A model generated the notes under the pieces. That model was not told the origin of the DNA. It saw nothing but the letters and a program-made list of their open reading frames with translations, and did not search any database. Made by a program: the position numbers and the translations under genes. Shown here piece after piece: positions 53,897-64,000 of a stretch of 64,000 bases of DNA. Origin of the DNA: Thalassia testudinum (taxonomy: Eukaryota; Streptophyta; Magnoliopsida; Alismatales; Hydrocharitaceae); the NCBI GenBank assembly GCA_037157565.1, contig JAZHRO010000012.1, positions 3,436,501 through 3,500,500 of the forward strand. The letters run 5' to 3'. The stretch's first letter is position 1. Each line of letters opens with the position of its first letter.

Positions 53897-55652
53897 TGAC
53901 ATCAGAAAAATAATACGTCGTCACAATGTAAATTGTGGTGGAAAAATCCCGAACAAAAATATTTATCAATAAAAACTAATCACGAAGAGTTAGGTCGTAT
54001 CTACAAGGAGGAACAAATGCAATAAGAGCATAAATATGGATCATTAAATAATGCTCACATAAAATCGTGGGACAATTACGGCAAGGATTAGCTCTTGAAA
54101 GTATATTAGGGACATATGGAAAAGATCATGACACATATAAAGAATGTGAGCGCATGGGAGAACTAGGGTGGAAACTTGAGGGCAAGCACGCAACTTCAGC
54201 TTAATAAAATAATCAAATCCCTAAATCCAAGGTTTGGCAATGGCACAAAATGTAAAATTTAATTGGATGCAAAACAAGGGAGAAGCTTCCCCTTGGTCGT
54301 GTGCACTGAGTAGGAGATGGCTAGAGGCATGAAGGCTGTCAGAGGGACTTATCGCCAAGGGTTTCACTGTGGTGGTGGCGGTGAGGGCTAGGACGGCTAG
54401 AGTCAGCCAGACGTCGAGGAGAGGGGGCGGCGGTGATGGATCTATTAGCGGTGCTGTAGCTGCATGTGTGTGTTGCTAGCACATGTGTAGGGTGGCTGGC
54501 GGTGAGAGCTGGCTGTGTGCGTGTGCAGGGCATGTGTGGCAGATGGGGCAGCGGTGGTGGGTCATTGATGGTGAGGAGAGGTAGCCGGTGGGGGGTTGCT
54601 GGATATCACTGCTCTTGTGAGTAGAGAGGGAGATGAGGGTGCGGTGCTGGTGGTTGGGCAATGAGTGAGAGAGGCGGAAGTGGTAGGGGCATCTGCATTC
54701 TTGCCATAATTAGAGAGAGGAGGGTGCTGTGAGACACCTCTGTGGCTTGGTTAAGAGGGAGCAAGATGAGGTCATGATGAAGTCTTGCTTCTGTTCTCAC
54801 GAGGGCGAGGATGGCGAGGTCACGAGTAGAGGTTGCACCCGATGGTGCAGAGAAGACGCACGGGAGGTGTGAGTGCAGTTGATGACTACAATCGAGTCTG
54901 AGAGGGAGAGCATGATAGTAGAGCTTGTCCACAACCGGTGGTGAGAATGGAGGCCACGGTGAGGGTCTGCATGCGTTGAGCAGAAGATGGAGGTGCTTCC
55001 TACTACAAGGTTGGTCGAAGAGGAGCGTTGAGGTGTGGTGTTCGCAGTCATAGGTGGTGAGGAGGTACGCAGTGGCGGGGGCTGCGGTGGGTGTTCCGGT
55101 AAGCTCTGTTGGGGAAGCGGGGGAAGGAGATGAGTGCTAGCTGGGGGTCATCCCTATTGTGTTGGAGCAGTCAAAGAGAATGAGATTGCGGTGATGTATA
55201 GTGCAATGGTGAAGATGAGCGGAGTGCGGTGGTGCGTGTTGGCAGGGGTTGCGTTCGCGAGGAGGAATATGTTGGAAATGAGGGTGGTGGCTCACGATCG
55301 TAGTGTTGAATGGTCGTCGCAGTGGGGGAAGGAACGTAGTGGAGTGGGAGGGGGAAGATGATGGATGTTCCCCTGCATGTGCATATTAAATAAAGAAAGA
55401 GAGGAGAGAACAAGGGAAGGGGAGAAATTATCGTATACGAAGAGATTGAGGGGATATCGAGAATATCAGAGGGAATTGTTTTATTTGTATATATGGAATC
55501 CCAAAAATGGTCTGCATCAAATAATTGATAAAATCACATGAAATGTAATGAATCTTTAAATCAAAAGCTGAGTTAATTTGCTCAATGTAATTCTTGTTTT
55601 AAATCAAATTCCATATCAACAATAATATACTTAGGCTCCAATTTGGTCAACA
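53897..55652 (-). repeat. Solo LTR of a minus-strand gypsy-like element
   Basis: The coding sequence of Gypsy-4 stops at 53896 and resumes at 55653. On the minus strand the insert starts TGTTGACCAAATTGG and ends CTGATGTCA, giving TG...CA ends. The flanks AAAGA (53892-53896) and AAAGT (55653-55657) match at four of five bases. No internal domain. The middle (54300-55380) is strongly G-rich on the plus strand. Borders come from the TG/CA rule and the near-duplication, and no second copy exists in the window to confirm them. Confidence 0.5.
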
Positions 55653-55657
55653 AAAGT

Positions 55658-56586
55658 GCATCTATCAACACTCTCATCCCAAGATTTGCCAGATCTTTCC
55701 CCATCCACTCCCAAGCTTAAAGCACTACCTGACACACTAAAATATGCTTTCTTAGGATCAAATGAAATGCTTCCTGTAATCATTAGCTCAAAATTGTTTA
55801 GGGAGCAAGAGTGCAAGCTAATGAAGGTGCTAATTAAACATAAGGCAGCCATTGGATGGTCTCTTTCTGATCTGACTAGCATTAGCCCCTCCTACTACAC
55901 TCACCATATATATAAGGAGGAGGCTCGACCTTCCCACGAGATGCAGCAATGTCTGAATCCTAATATGCGGGAAGTTGTCAAGGATGAAATTATTAAGTGG
56001 TTTGATGCGACCATCATTTACCCGATCAGTGATAGCCCCACGGTGAGCCCGATCCATGTTGTGCCCAAAAAGGTAGGTCTTACCACATGTGTCAATGATA
56101 GGGGCGAATCCATCCTTACACGCACTCCTACATCTTGGAGAGTGTGTAGACTATGGGGAACTCAATATTGCTACCAAGAAAGACCATTTTCTATTACCTT
56201 TTATCGACCAAATCCAGGAGAGGTTAGCAGGAAATCGGTTCTTTTGTTTCTTGGATGGATTCTTTCGCTATAACCAGGTGGCTATTGACCCTTGTGACCA
56301 AGAGAGGACCACCTTCACCTACCCCCTTAGCACCTTCGCCTTCCGAAGGATGCCATTCGAACTTTGTAATGTGCTACCTACCTTCCAATGATGTATGCTG
56401 GCGATATTCCATGATATGGTGGATGATTTTCTTGAGGTCATTATGGATGACTTTTCGATCTTTGAACTTGCCTTTGATGACTGTCTAGCCAACATGACCT
56501 GCATCCTTCGGAGATGTATTGGTTTATCGTGCTTTCCTTAGAGAAAAGTCATTTTATGGTGCACAAAGGTATTGTTCTGGGACATA
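55658..56586 (+). pseudogene. pol: Reverse transcriptase of Gypsy-4, first part (frameshifted)
   Basis: 55656-56140 covers the region before the palm (ALPDTLKYAFLGSNEMLPVII, NPNMREVVKDEIIKW, IHVVPKKVGL). A frame change at about 56145 leads to VDYGELNIATKKDHFLLPFI, FCFLDGFFRYNQVAI and FAFRRMPFELCNV. The catalytic box at about 56437 reads IMDDFSIF with both Asp present, unlike Gypsy-2. A stop lies at 56389-56391. The reading region is split at 56586 by the 2.7-kb solo LTR and resumes at 59290. Confidence 0.85.
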
Positions 56587-59289
56587 TGATGATAATGTCA
56601 TCATCAGCCATATCTAGCTTTAATTAGTCATAATCAATAGATAAATGCTCCTACAAAATCGCCAAAGAGCCATAACTCACTACATATTCATTCTGAGAGA
56701 AATGCAATAAAACAAGGGTAAAATTACAGTTTTAATAGAATATCCTAAATACAGAACAATCACGAGGTTTCTCATGGGTTAAATAAAGGTCAAATAGTCA
56801 TAAATGTCTAATAAGTGGGCTCATGTAGAACGAAACGAGTTTTCACACATCTCAAGAATTAATGAACATCTGAAACCCTAATTTCAAACCTGCTTAATTA
56901 ATAGAGGTTCTAGATAGGATAAAATTCACCTAAACCTTCTAAAATTCATATAAAAATATTCTCTAATGTTTGGTATCCTTGAAGTGACCATCAGAATCCA
57001 TTTTGACCTAAAATAGAGTCTCAGACGGAAAGTTGCTCTAATTTGGGTTTCTACACATTTACCCAGTCAAACTTGGTTAAAACCTAAATCCAAGTTAACC
57101 ATTAGATTCCTTGGGTCCAAATTAGGTTTGTACCAAAATTTGGGCATAATCAGAGATCATATTGACCTAGTTTGCAATCTAGTCCAGTTTGACTCTTTTC
57201 TCTCACACACATGGCCCTAACTTTCAAATTCTTTGCAAATAAACCCCCAGCTTTGTCATCATCTTCACAAAGAGGTCCATGCTGCCATTAGGTGTGAACA
57301 GAAGCTCCACTGGCAAGATTTGAGCAAGATTTTCTCGCTTGATTCTCAATCAAACACTCCCAAATTTGAACCAAAGATTCCTTGAGGAACTCTCTTCGAA
57401 ATAAATCCGACCTTGGACCTCACGTCTTTCCCAATCTCTCCTGCGAAAGGTTTGAACAAATGGGTATCAAATGTGGGCGAGAAGCTTGGAGTTTCCATGC
57501 TTGTTTCCAAGCTTGGAACTCCATCCTAAGCCCTATAAAAGGACCTACATCACATCGCCAACCTCTCTAGCAAGGTTTAGGGCCAAAAACCTCTTCAAAT
57601 CCCTACCTTTGGCCCCTCTCCGACCAAGCTCCAGTGACCTCCTTCCCTATCTTCATAGGGGTAACCAACGGCCAAATTGTCCTACCCATCCTCCTCCTCA
57701 TCTTCTTTTGTGCCTCGCCAGTCAAAACGAGGGTCGTCCTTCCCCATTCCTCACCACCGTCCCCCTCTAGAGAGTTCATCTTCTCCGTCGTCGGCCTGCC
57801 AAAACCGACGTGGACTCTATCCCCTTCATCCAATTAGATTAGGCAAATTAGTTCCCTTAGTTCCCTAGGTTTTATCCCTCTATCAAAAACCCAAAAACAC
57901 CCCTCGACTTAACCACCATCCATTATCTCCCTCATTTCCAGCCACCCTTCGGCGAGGTCATCTGCACACTACACAAGTCCACCCACCTCTCCAACACCTC
58001 CACGACCTCCGCCAGCTTACACCCATCAAAACCCCTCTCCTATTCCACCCTATTGCCCATCCAAACTCTACAATGACCAACCCATCTTCGCGCCTCCATT
58101 CCCGACTCCATCCAACCATTCCAAGCACTCCCACACCCCACAGACACCGCCATCATCTTCCACACCATTCGATGAACCTTATGAGCTTGTTTAATGTGGT
58201 CGAGAGGCCGTGTTGATGTATTTCAGGTATACACCACCTTTCACCGCTGCACTATTATCACTAACATCGTTTTTCATGTTCTAAGCCATGCAAGCTCCAT
58301 ACGTGACCTCCAGGAGTCACGGAATAGCCCCAGGACTCTTCGAAGGTCCTTGATTGAAGAAACGAACTCCAGTAGCTACCTCAATTGGATGAGATCATCA
58401 CTTGCAGACGCACAGGCAAAGAAGCCATGGGATATAGTCCCACATTGTGGGATTTGGAGACACTGAAGCCACATAAGTTATTTTTCCGCTTTAGGCTGTT
58501 TGCCTCGAACACATGGGGTGAGGTCCCTTCACCTTACCCACATACCCGACCCGCCTACTACCACTCCTCGCTCATCACCATCCCTGGTGAGCCTAGATCC
58601 AGTAACGCAATCTGAGTACCTGATAAGCCTGGTTTGAGAGAGAAGAGAGGAGGAAGGAAAGAAAGAGAGAGCGAGGAGGGAAGGGTTTTGCTCTTCAGAG
58701 AAAAAGCTCGACCCTTAGTAGCTGTGAGCAGAAGGAAGAAGGCTTGAGAAGAAGAGAAGGGCTAAGGAAGAAAATAGAAGAGAAGAAAGGAAGAAGAGAA
58801 GGACCATAGAAGAAGGAAGAGCTAGAGAAGAAGAAGAAGAAAGTCTGAAGATCAGAGGAAGAGCACTGTAGCAGGCAACATTTAAGTCGTCTGACTTGAT
58901 ATCCAGACGTCTGATCACTGTTCATTTATTTCATATGCATTGAGTAATTGATATACATGTGCTTAGACTAATAATTGATGATTCAAATCATCGTTATTTT
59001 GTCTTCCATATCTTTTTGGTCTCTTAAAGTCTTGAAATACTCATGTTATCCATTGAATATCTAATGTGACATATTAACATTCATTGAATATCACTATTCT
59101 TGGCTTATTCCTGTGCTCATTTATATTTTAATTGAAGATTAGCATGTGAATTCCAATTTGCTCCCTGTGTTCTACCTCTTACTTCATTTCTAGATATTCG
59201 AGTTAGAAATATTATCTGTTGAGAGATCTATTTAGGAGATTTTACTACAACGAGACACACTTAAAACTCCTATTTAGATCCCTCCAACA
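56587..59289 (+). repeat. 2.7-kb solo LTR, flanked by ACATA
   Basis: Interrupts Gypsy-4 RT exactly: GGACATA before and ACATATCATCTCC after give a perfect 5-bp duplication (56582-56586 and 59290-59294). It starts TGATGATAATGTCATCATCA (TGATGA pairs with TCATCA) and ends CCAACA. TATA box at 57534-57540. An almost pure purine stretch lies at 58630-58870, followed by two GACGTC-type motifs at 58885-58917. The terminal TGTGTTC and TACTACAACGA segments match other gypsy LTR ends. No internal coding region, hence a solo LTR of a family not otherwise in the window. Confidence 0.82.
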
Positions 59290-59999
59290 ACATATCATCT
59301 CCTAAAGGGGTATCGAGGTCGATAGAGCTAAACTTGATGTGATAGCTGATTTACTGATACCTAGCTCTGTCTGGCAAATCTGCTCCTTTCTAGGTCATGT
59401 TGGTTTCTGTAGGAGATTTATCAAGGATTTCTCTAAGATTTCCAAATCTTTGATGCATCTCCGACCGATGTGCCCTTCGACATGGGCCTTGATTATTTTC
59501 GAGCATTTACGTAACTGTGTGATGCTGTCACTAAGGACCCTGTTCTCCAGCTACCTGATTGGTCCCTCAACTTTGAGCTGATGTGTGATGCCTCTGTCCT
59601 AACTATTGGAGCCATCGTGGGATAAAGATGCAATAAACACCCCTTTGTGGTGTATTACGCTAGTAAGACCCTAGATGAGGCTTAGCATAATTACATGACC
59701 ACTAAAAAGGAGCTGCTAGCGATCGTCTTTAGGCTAGAGAAATTCCGATCGTATCTTCTGGGCTCTCATGTTACCATCTTCATTGACCATGCGACCATTT
59801 GTCATCTCATGCATAAGAAGGATGCAAAGCCCTAATTGATTCATTGGATCCTTCTACTTCAAGAGTTTGATCTTGAGATACAAGATAAGGTCGAAGCCCA
59901 GAATGTGCTTGCAGACCACCTCTCGAGACTCAACCCGGACCATGCGGATTCTTTTGGCCCTCCCTTCATAAGGATGCACACAATTATGCTAAGCATTGC
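59290..59999 (+). pseudogene. RT thumb and RNase H of Gypsy-4
   Basis: GIEVDRAKLDVI, SFLGHVGFCRRFIKDFSKI, then frame changes near 59470. RNase H motifs: ELMCDASVLTIGAIVG, FVVYYASKTLDEA, KKELLAIVFRLEKF, FIDHATICHLM, and 59836-59960 [27 protein letters not shown]. Stops at about 59623, 59682 and 59833. Same order and length as Gypsy-2 17291-17746. Confidence 0.82.
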
Positions 60000-60970
60000 A
60001 CTAGGTGCCAATCGCTAGGGTCAATGTTACGTCACAACATGATGCCCTTGCAATCCATCCTAGTTGCAGAAATTTTTGACATTCCTCCATCCAATGGTTT
60101 TGAGTACATCCTCATTGTCGTTGATTATGTCTCGAAATGGATTGAGGCTATTCCCACGTGCTGTGCTGACCATATCGTTACCAACAAATTCATCAAGGAT
60201 TATATCTTTGCGTGCTTTGGGATCCCTCGAGTAATCATTCCAGATAGAGGAAGCCACTTCACTCATTCATCATTCCGGGCACTTTTGAGGATGTACGAAG
60301 TCCACCATTGTATCGCTTCTCCATATCATCCTCAAAGGAATGACTAGGTAGAGGTGTCGAACCAGCAGATCAAGCAGATCCTCTAGAAAATGGTTCATCC
60401 TAACCATAAGGATTAGTCCAACAAGCTATCTAATGCCTTATTGGCATATCAAATTGCCTTTAAGTCTCCCTTGGTATGTCTCCATACAGAATTATTTTCG
60501 GGAAGCCTTGTCACTTGCCCATAGAGTTGGAGCATCGTGCTTATTGGGTGGTTTACCAATGTAACCTCTACCTAGACCTGTATGGTCAAGAAAAGAAACT
60601 CCAACTCCAGGAATTAGAATAGTTGCATCATGAAGCCTATGACTCTGCCTTGACCTATAAACAACGAACCAAGGCCTCTTACGACAGTCACATTTGGCGG
60701 AAGGAGTTTGAGCCATCACAGTAGGTTTGGCTTTATAATGCCTGGTTCAAATTCTTTCCTAGTAAACTGAAGTCCAAATGTACTAGTCAAGACCTTTTCC
60801 CAACGGTGCCGTTGAAATTAAAGATCCCAAATCTGGGCATAAATTTATGGTAAATGGACGGCGGTTGAAACCATATCTCACCATGAGCCTACCCTCCTTG
60901 GTGAGACAATTGCCCTGCTGGAGGGTAACTAACTCCTGCCTCATCCTAAGTCTACCTAGGGACATTAAAT
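60000..60970 (+). pseudogene. Integrase of Gypsy-4 with N-terminal and active-site deletions
   Basis: Most of the zinc-binding domain is missing: the DHLSR end of RNase H is followed within about 60 bp by CQSLGSMLRHNMMPLQ. The core begins EIFD but goes straight to IPPSNGFEYILIVVDYVSKW, so the segment with the first catalytic Asp, present in Gypsy-2 as GIDFMGP, is deleted. The second Asp (IIPDRGSHF) and YHPQRND remain. Stops follow at 60344, 60385 and 60415. The C-terminal part ends KFMVNGRRLKPYL near 60880. It cannot have worked. Confidence 0.82.
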
Positions 60971-62468
60971 TCAGTGCTCATTGGGAGGCACTCCAACACC
61001 CTTTCACTTTCACTCCATATTTCATTTCATCTCATCTCATTTCATTTTATTTCACTACACTTCACTTCACTCCACTTCGCACTTCACCACCCACCCTACC
61101 ACCCTAATTTATACCCTGGACTCACTCTTGCACCAAGACCCTTTAATCCTATCTAACCCTTTTTGCATGCATATGAGGGCATAGCATGATTTGGCAAAGG
61201 CGGTGGATAGGCATCCATAGGATCTGGGTAATATATGGGTATTATGCAGATTATTTTCCATTATACATATCCATCTATAGTATATATAGATAACCTTATT
61301 GAAAAAAATCATAAAAATTGAAAATTCTTGAAATGTTTCAAAAAAGTTGTAAAACACCAAAAGTCCATAAAAATTGAAAATTCAAAAAAATGTTTTCAAA
61401 AGTGTTTAGCTATGATCTGAAAGTTGAAGCAAAAACAAAATAAGTGTTTATGGGCATTCAACCTTTTCTTTGAAGACTTTCTGGACCACAAAAGCTTGAT
61501 TCACTTAGGCTTTGGCTTAATACACTCAACCATTGACAAGATAGACTAGGATCTCTCCTAACTAAGGATGTATTCTTGTACCTGAGTCACCAGTACAAGA
61601 TTCGTTTGTTTTCTTCTGCTTGGGAGTATAAGTAACATTGGTTTACACTACATAGTCAGGAAAGACCAGATGAACATAAGATCCAACCCTAGTGTTCATT
61701 AGGGAAGATGGAGTCCTTACCTGTACGAGCAGGTAGACTTTTTATCCTATTCTTTAGTCTTATGTTTAGGAGAAGCTCTTTCCACCAAAGTACTCACCCA
61801 CCAAATAACTGTGCTCTACCAAATAAAGTTGTAGGACACATATTGACATTTGCTTAAAAAAGAAATTGAAAAGTGAAAAAAAGGAGAAAAAGTAAAAAAG
61901 AATAGAAAAAAAAGACACTCTTTTGAATAAGTCAGTATGTTCGCCAAATTCCTATAAATTCCTCCACCAAAAAGTTTTTTCAGGGTGCATTACAAATACC
62001 CTATTTCCACCAAATATTCTTTGAGCCACAATGCAATAAGAGTTGGGTTGAGTCTTTACTCATTTTTTAGAGTCGATCCGACGACATGACGTGAAGCTGG
62101 GACCAATCTGGACTTAAAAAGACATGAAACCCCATGCTTGAGTCTTAATGTTCATCTGGTTAGTCTTGATCATTCACTAAGCACAACCACAACCTCTTAG
62201 CTTTCGAGCTTTCCAAAATACTATGAGTCCTGGGAGTTGTACTTAAGATTTAAATATCAAGAGTCCTTGTTAGCCAAGAGAGGGTATATGTTATGTAAGA
62301 CTTGAGTTTTGGTAGTCTTCTTTGTAATTGGTTCTCACAATTTCCAACTGATAAACACATAAATATTGCTTCAGAAAAATCTTCAGCTTAAGATCATTTC
62401 TATACACTACTACCCTACAATTAAATAAGTGTTTTGCTAGGAACTAGCAAAAGATAGGTATGGGGATG
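60971..62468 (+). other. 3' untranslated region of Gypsy-4
   Basis: Starts with AGTGC...GCACT around TCATTGGGAG (60973-60992), then a repetitive TTCA/TTCAT tract to 61085. It lacks the stem-loop series of Gypsy-2 and Gypsy-3 but shares CCACCAAAT-type repeats with Gypsy-1 (about 61790, 61798, 61819, 61963, 62010). It ends with the perfect stem-loop 62432-62452 (TTTTGCTAG / CTAGCAAAA, loop GAA) and the polypurine tract GATAGGTATGGGGATG. No gene. Confidence 0.72.
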
Positions 62469-64000
62469 TGATTCCACTACAATTCACGCTATTAAATATG
62501 CCTACTTATGCTATGTCCTAGCTTTACACATTTAGATTAGGTAGATATTCGTGCATTTTATAAATATGTACATGCATGCAATTTATGAAGAGGAAGATAG
62601 AGAGAGAGATTGAGCCCCTAACTCCACCTATTCACCACCTACATTAATTACATAACACCCTAAGTGCCTACCCATAAAAATCATAAAATATCCTATTCCC
62701 CAATGTCATTCCCTTGTCATCTTCTTTCCCTCCTCATCTACATAACCTCCCCCACGTCACTCCACATAGACGATCGACACCACCCAACACCACAAACATC
62801 CACTAGCCATCCCCCCCCTCACAGACGCATACACTTCCTCGCTCACATCCATAGCTGGCCATCACTCCACCTTCAGTTTTACCCTCCCCCTCTCTTCCCC
62901 TCCACTCTCAGTACCCTCTCACAAGTTGAGAGGGAAAACTAAAGAACAGAGGAGTTCCCTACCATGGTCACAACCACCACGGTAAGGGTGCACCACCGTC
63001 TAGCTCCTCGTGAGCAGGTACACATGGTGTTTTCCTTTTTTTTTTTGCTTTCATTTTATTTTATTTCCATCTCCATTAGCGTTGTAGCAGCAAGCTCGGA
63101 AGCTTTTTCCCTTATTTTTGACTCTTGCACTATAGCTGTCCAATCGCACTTCATTTTTAGCAGTAGCCACCGACTACTTCTCACTTTTCCAGTAGCTATT
63201 GTTTCTTGCATGCCCATACACACACCTCCAGCCAATCACACCCCCTGTTCCCACACCTTCTCTCTCTCCGAATCACCAACTAGGTGACAAACCCAACCAG
63301 TGATTCTCATGCCAACTAGGGGCCTCCCTCACCCACCTCTCTCTCTACATGTGTGCACGGGTGACTGGCCACTCCTCATTTTGCCGATCACCCTACCCTC
63401 TCTCTCCTCCACATTACCGCCATAGCCGGTGCCACCCCCTATTCCTGCGCCTTCTCACACAACCCCGCACACACACACACACACACACCCATATACACAT
63501 ATACATATACATATCCACTCACACACAGACACACACATATACATACTCGCACACTTGCACGTACACATACATACATACATACATACACACACACATATAT
63601 ATATATACATATACTCTGCACACGCATGCACATTCACATATATATATATATACATACCTACTTATATATATACATACTTATATATATAGCTACCTACATA
63701 TATATATATATATATATATCTACATATTTATATACATGCATACATACATACATATATATATTCATACACACACATCCATACGCATATATATATAGCCCAT
63801 TCCCCATACCGGACACATTTCCATCACTGCGCATTTCGTCGTGAGTGGGTACGCACTAGTTGCGTATGCACTTGTAATTTACGTGCACATGAAGCCATTC
63901 CACACACACACCCATACGTCCGCTCCATGCCCGCACGCGGCGCTTTGTTAATGTTGATCCCATCTCCTTAGACGGTGGTCACACCAATCTACACTACATT
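62469..64000 (+). repeat. 3' LTR of Gypsy-4 (incomplete, cut by the window end)
   Basis: Begins TGATTCCACTAC after the polypurine tract. Its right end is outside the window, so the length is unknown. It is pyrimidine-rich (CCCTC, CACC runs) and contains a long CA/TA microsatellite. No second copy is in the window. The start is inferred from the polypurine tract and pre-tract stem-loop shared with the other Athila elements. Confidence 0.65.
63462..63800 (+). repeat. CA / TA / CATA microsatellite
   Basis: Compound simple repeat: (CA)n at 63469-63488, CATATA and CATACATA units to 63590, then long TA runs (63592-63610, 63636-63655, 63697-63720) mixed with CA. Open frames across it are an effect of the repeat. 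The alternating purine-pyrimidine tract could adopt Z-DNA or extruded structures. Confidence 0.9.

Larger units (their letters stand above)
51955..64000 (+). mobile_element. Gypsy-4: Athila-type element, split by two solo LTRs, running off the window
   Basis: Right of Gypsy-2 the sequence is the C-terminal gag of another Athila element, followed in order by protease, RT, RNase H, a deleted integrase, a 3' UTR and a 3' LTR starting at 62469. Coding parts align with Gypsy-1 (gag, protease) and Gypsy-2 (RT to integrase). A minus-strand solo LTR (53897-55652) and a plus-strand solo LTR (56587-59289) interrupt pol. The 5' LTR and gag start are not in view, perhaps left of Gypsy-2 or deleted. Confidence 0.82.

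Noticed and set aside
54339..55413. Minus- and plus-strand frames in the G-rich interval
   Set aside because: They lie inside the minus-strand solo LTR, show no domain and have low complexity.
57382..58615. Series of short plus-strand frames that could be a captured host gene
   Set aside because: They fall inside a unit with TG...CA ends, a TATA box and a perfect ACATA duplication, and no protein motif or intron pattern was seen.
63349..63844. Frame of 148 codons rich in His, Thr, Ile and Tyr
   Set aside because: It is the translation of the CA/TA microsatellite.

Overview
The window is a plant nuclear heterochromatin-type region, almost certainly from an angiosperm with a large repeat-rich genome. 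It is built from nested LTR retrotransposons. I found no host protein gene, no complete tRNA or rRNA gene and no bacterial feature. Two lineages account for nearly everything. The first is Ty3/gypsy elements of Athila type: primer-binding site matching the 3' end of tRNA-Asp, long LTRs of 1.4-2.7 kb, and the chromovirus-free gag-PR-RT-RH-IN order. The second is Ty1/copia elements of Sirevirus (SIRE/Maximus) type: initiator tRNA-Met primer site, gag with coiled coil, repeated AGGGGGAG polypurine tracts, and an extra ORF after pol. The species cannot be named from the sequence.

Layout, left to right. 1-502 and 11744-12387 are the 3' untranslated region of an old Athila element (H), split by Gypsy-1 (503-11738, target duplication CCAAG), which has gag and protease but no RT or integrase. 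12388-15840 is a mosaic: a Sirevirus-like LTR fragment, a gypsy LTR tail, and a minus-strand gypsy leader plus LTR. 15841-51954 is Gypsy-2, a 5'-truncated Athila element with broken pol. Its 3' LTR (starting at 20465) is split by Copia-1 (20661-45350, degenerate target duplication GATCT) and again by Copia-3 (45482-50446, GTAAA). Copia-1 itself carries a solo LTR (20771-22993, GTTGC), Copia-2 (23211-28716, CTCTT) and Gypsy-3 (32755-40512, GCAGC; inside RT). 51955-64000 is Gypsy-4, an Athila element whose pol is interrupted by a minus-strand solo LTR (53897-55652) and a 2.7-kb solo LTR (56587-59289, ACATA). Its 3' LTR runs off the window.

Three or four of the elements are non-autonomous. Gypsy-1 has gag-PR only. 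Gypsy-3 has a single unrecognised ORF. Copia-2 and Copia-3 have gag only. Copia-3 is very young: I count about nine differences by eye between its two 1719-bp LTRs. It holds the only intact retroelement ORF here, a 380-codon gag derivative that has lost the zinc knuckle and ends in an Arg-rich, then Pro/Trp-rich, tail.

The strongest unexplained signal is secondary structure and short palindromes in the non-coding parts. A 9-bp stem-loop lies directly before the polypurine tract in four different Athila elements. LTRs of several families begin with a hairpin. The 3' UTRs carry an ordered set of stem-loops kept by wobble or paired changes. A leader element has a GUAA tetraloop. U3 stems covary. 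Dense family-specific CG-centred palindrome arrays (GACGTC, GTACCGGTAC, TTGATCGACCAA) sit upstream of LTR TATA boxes, and the GACGTC array is shared by copia and gypsy LTRs.
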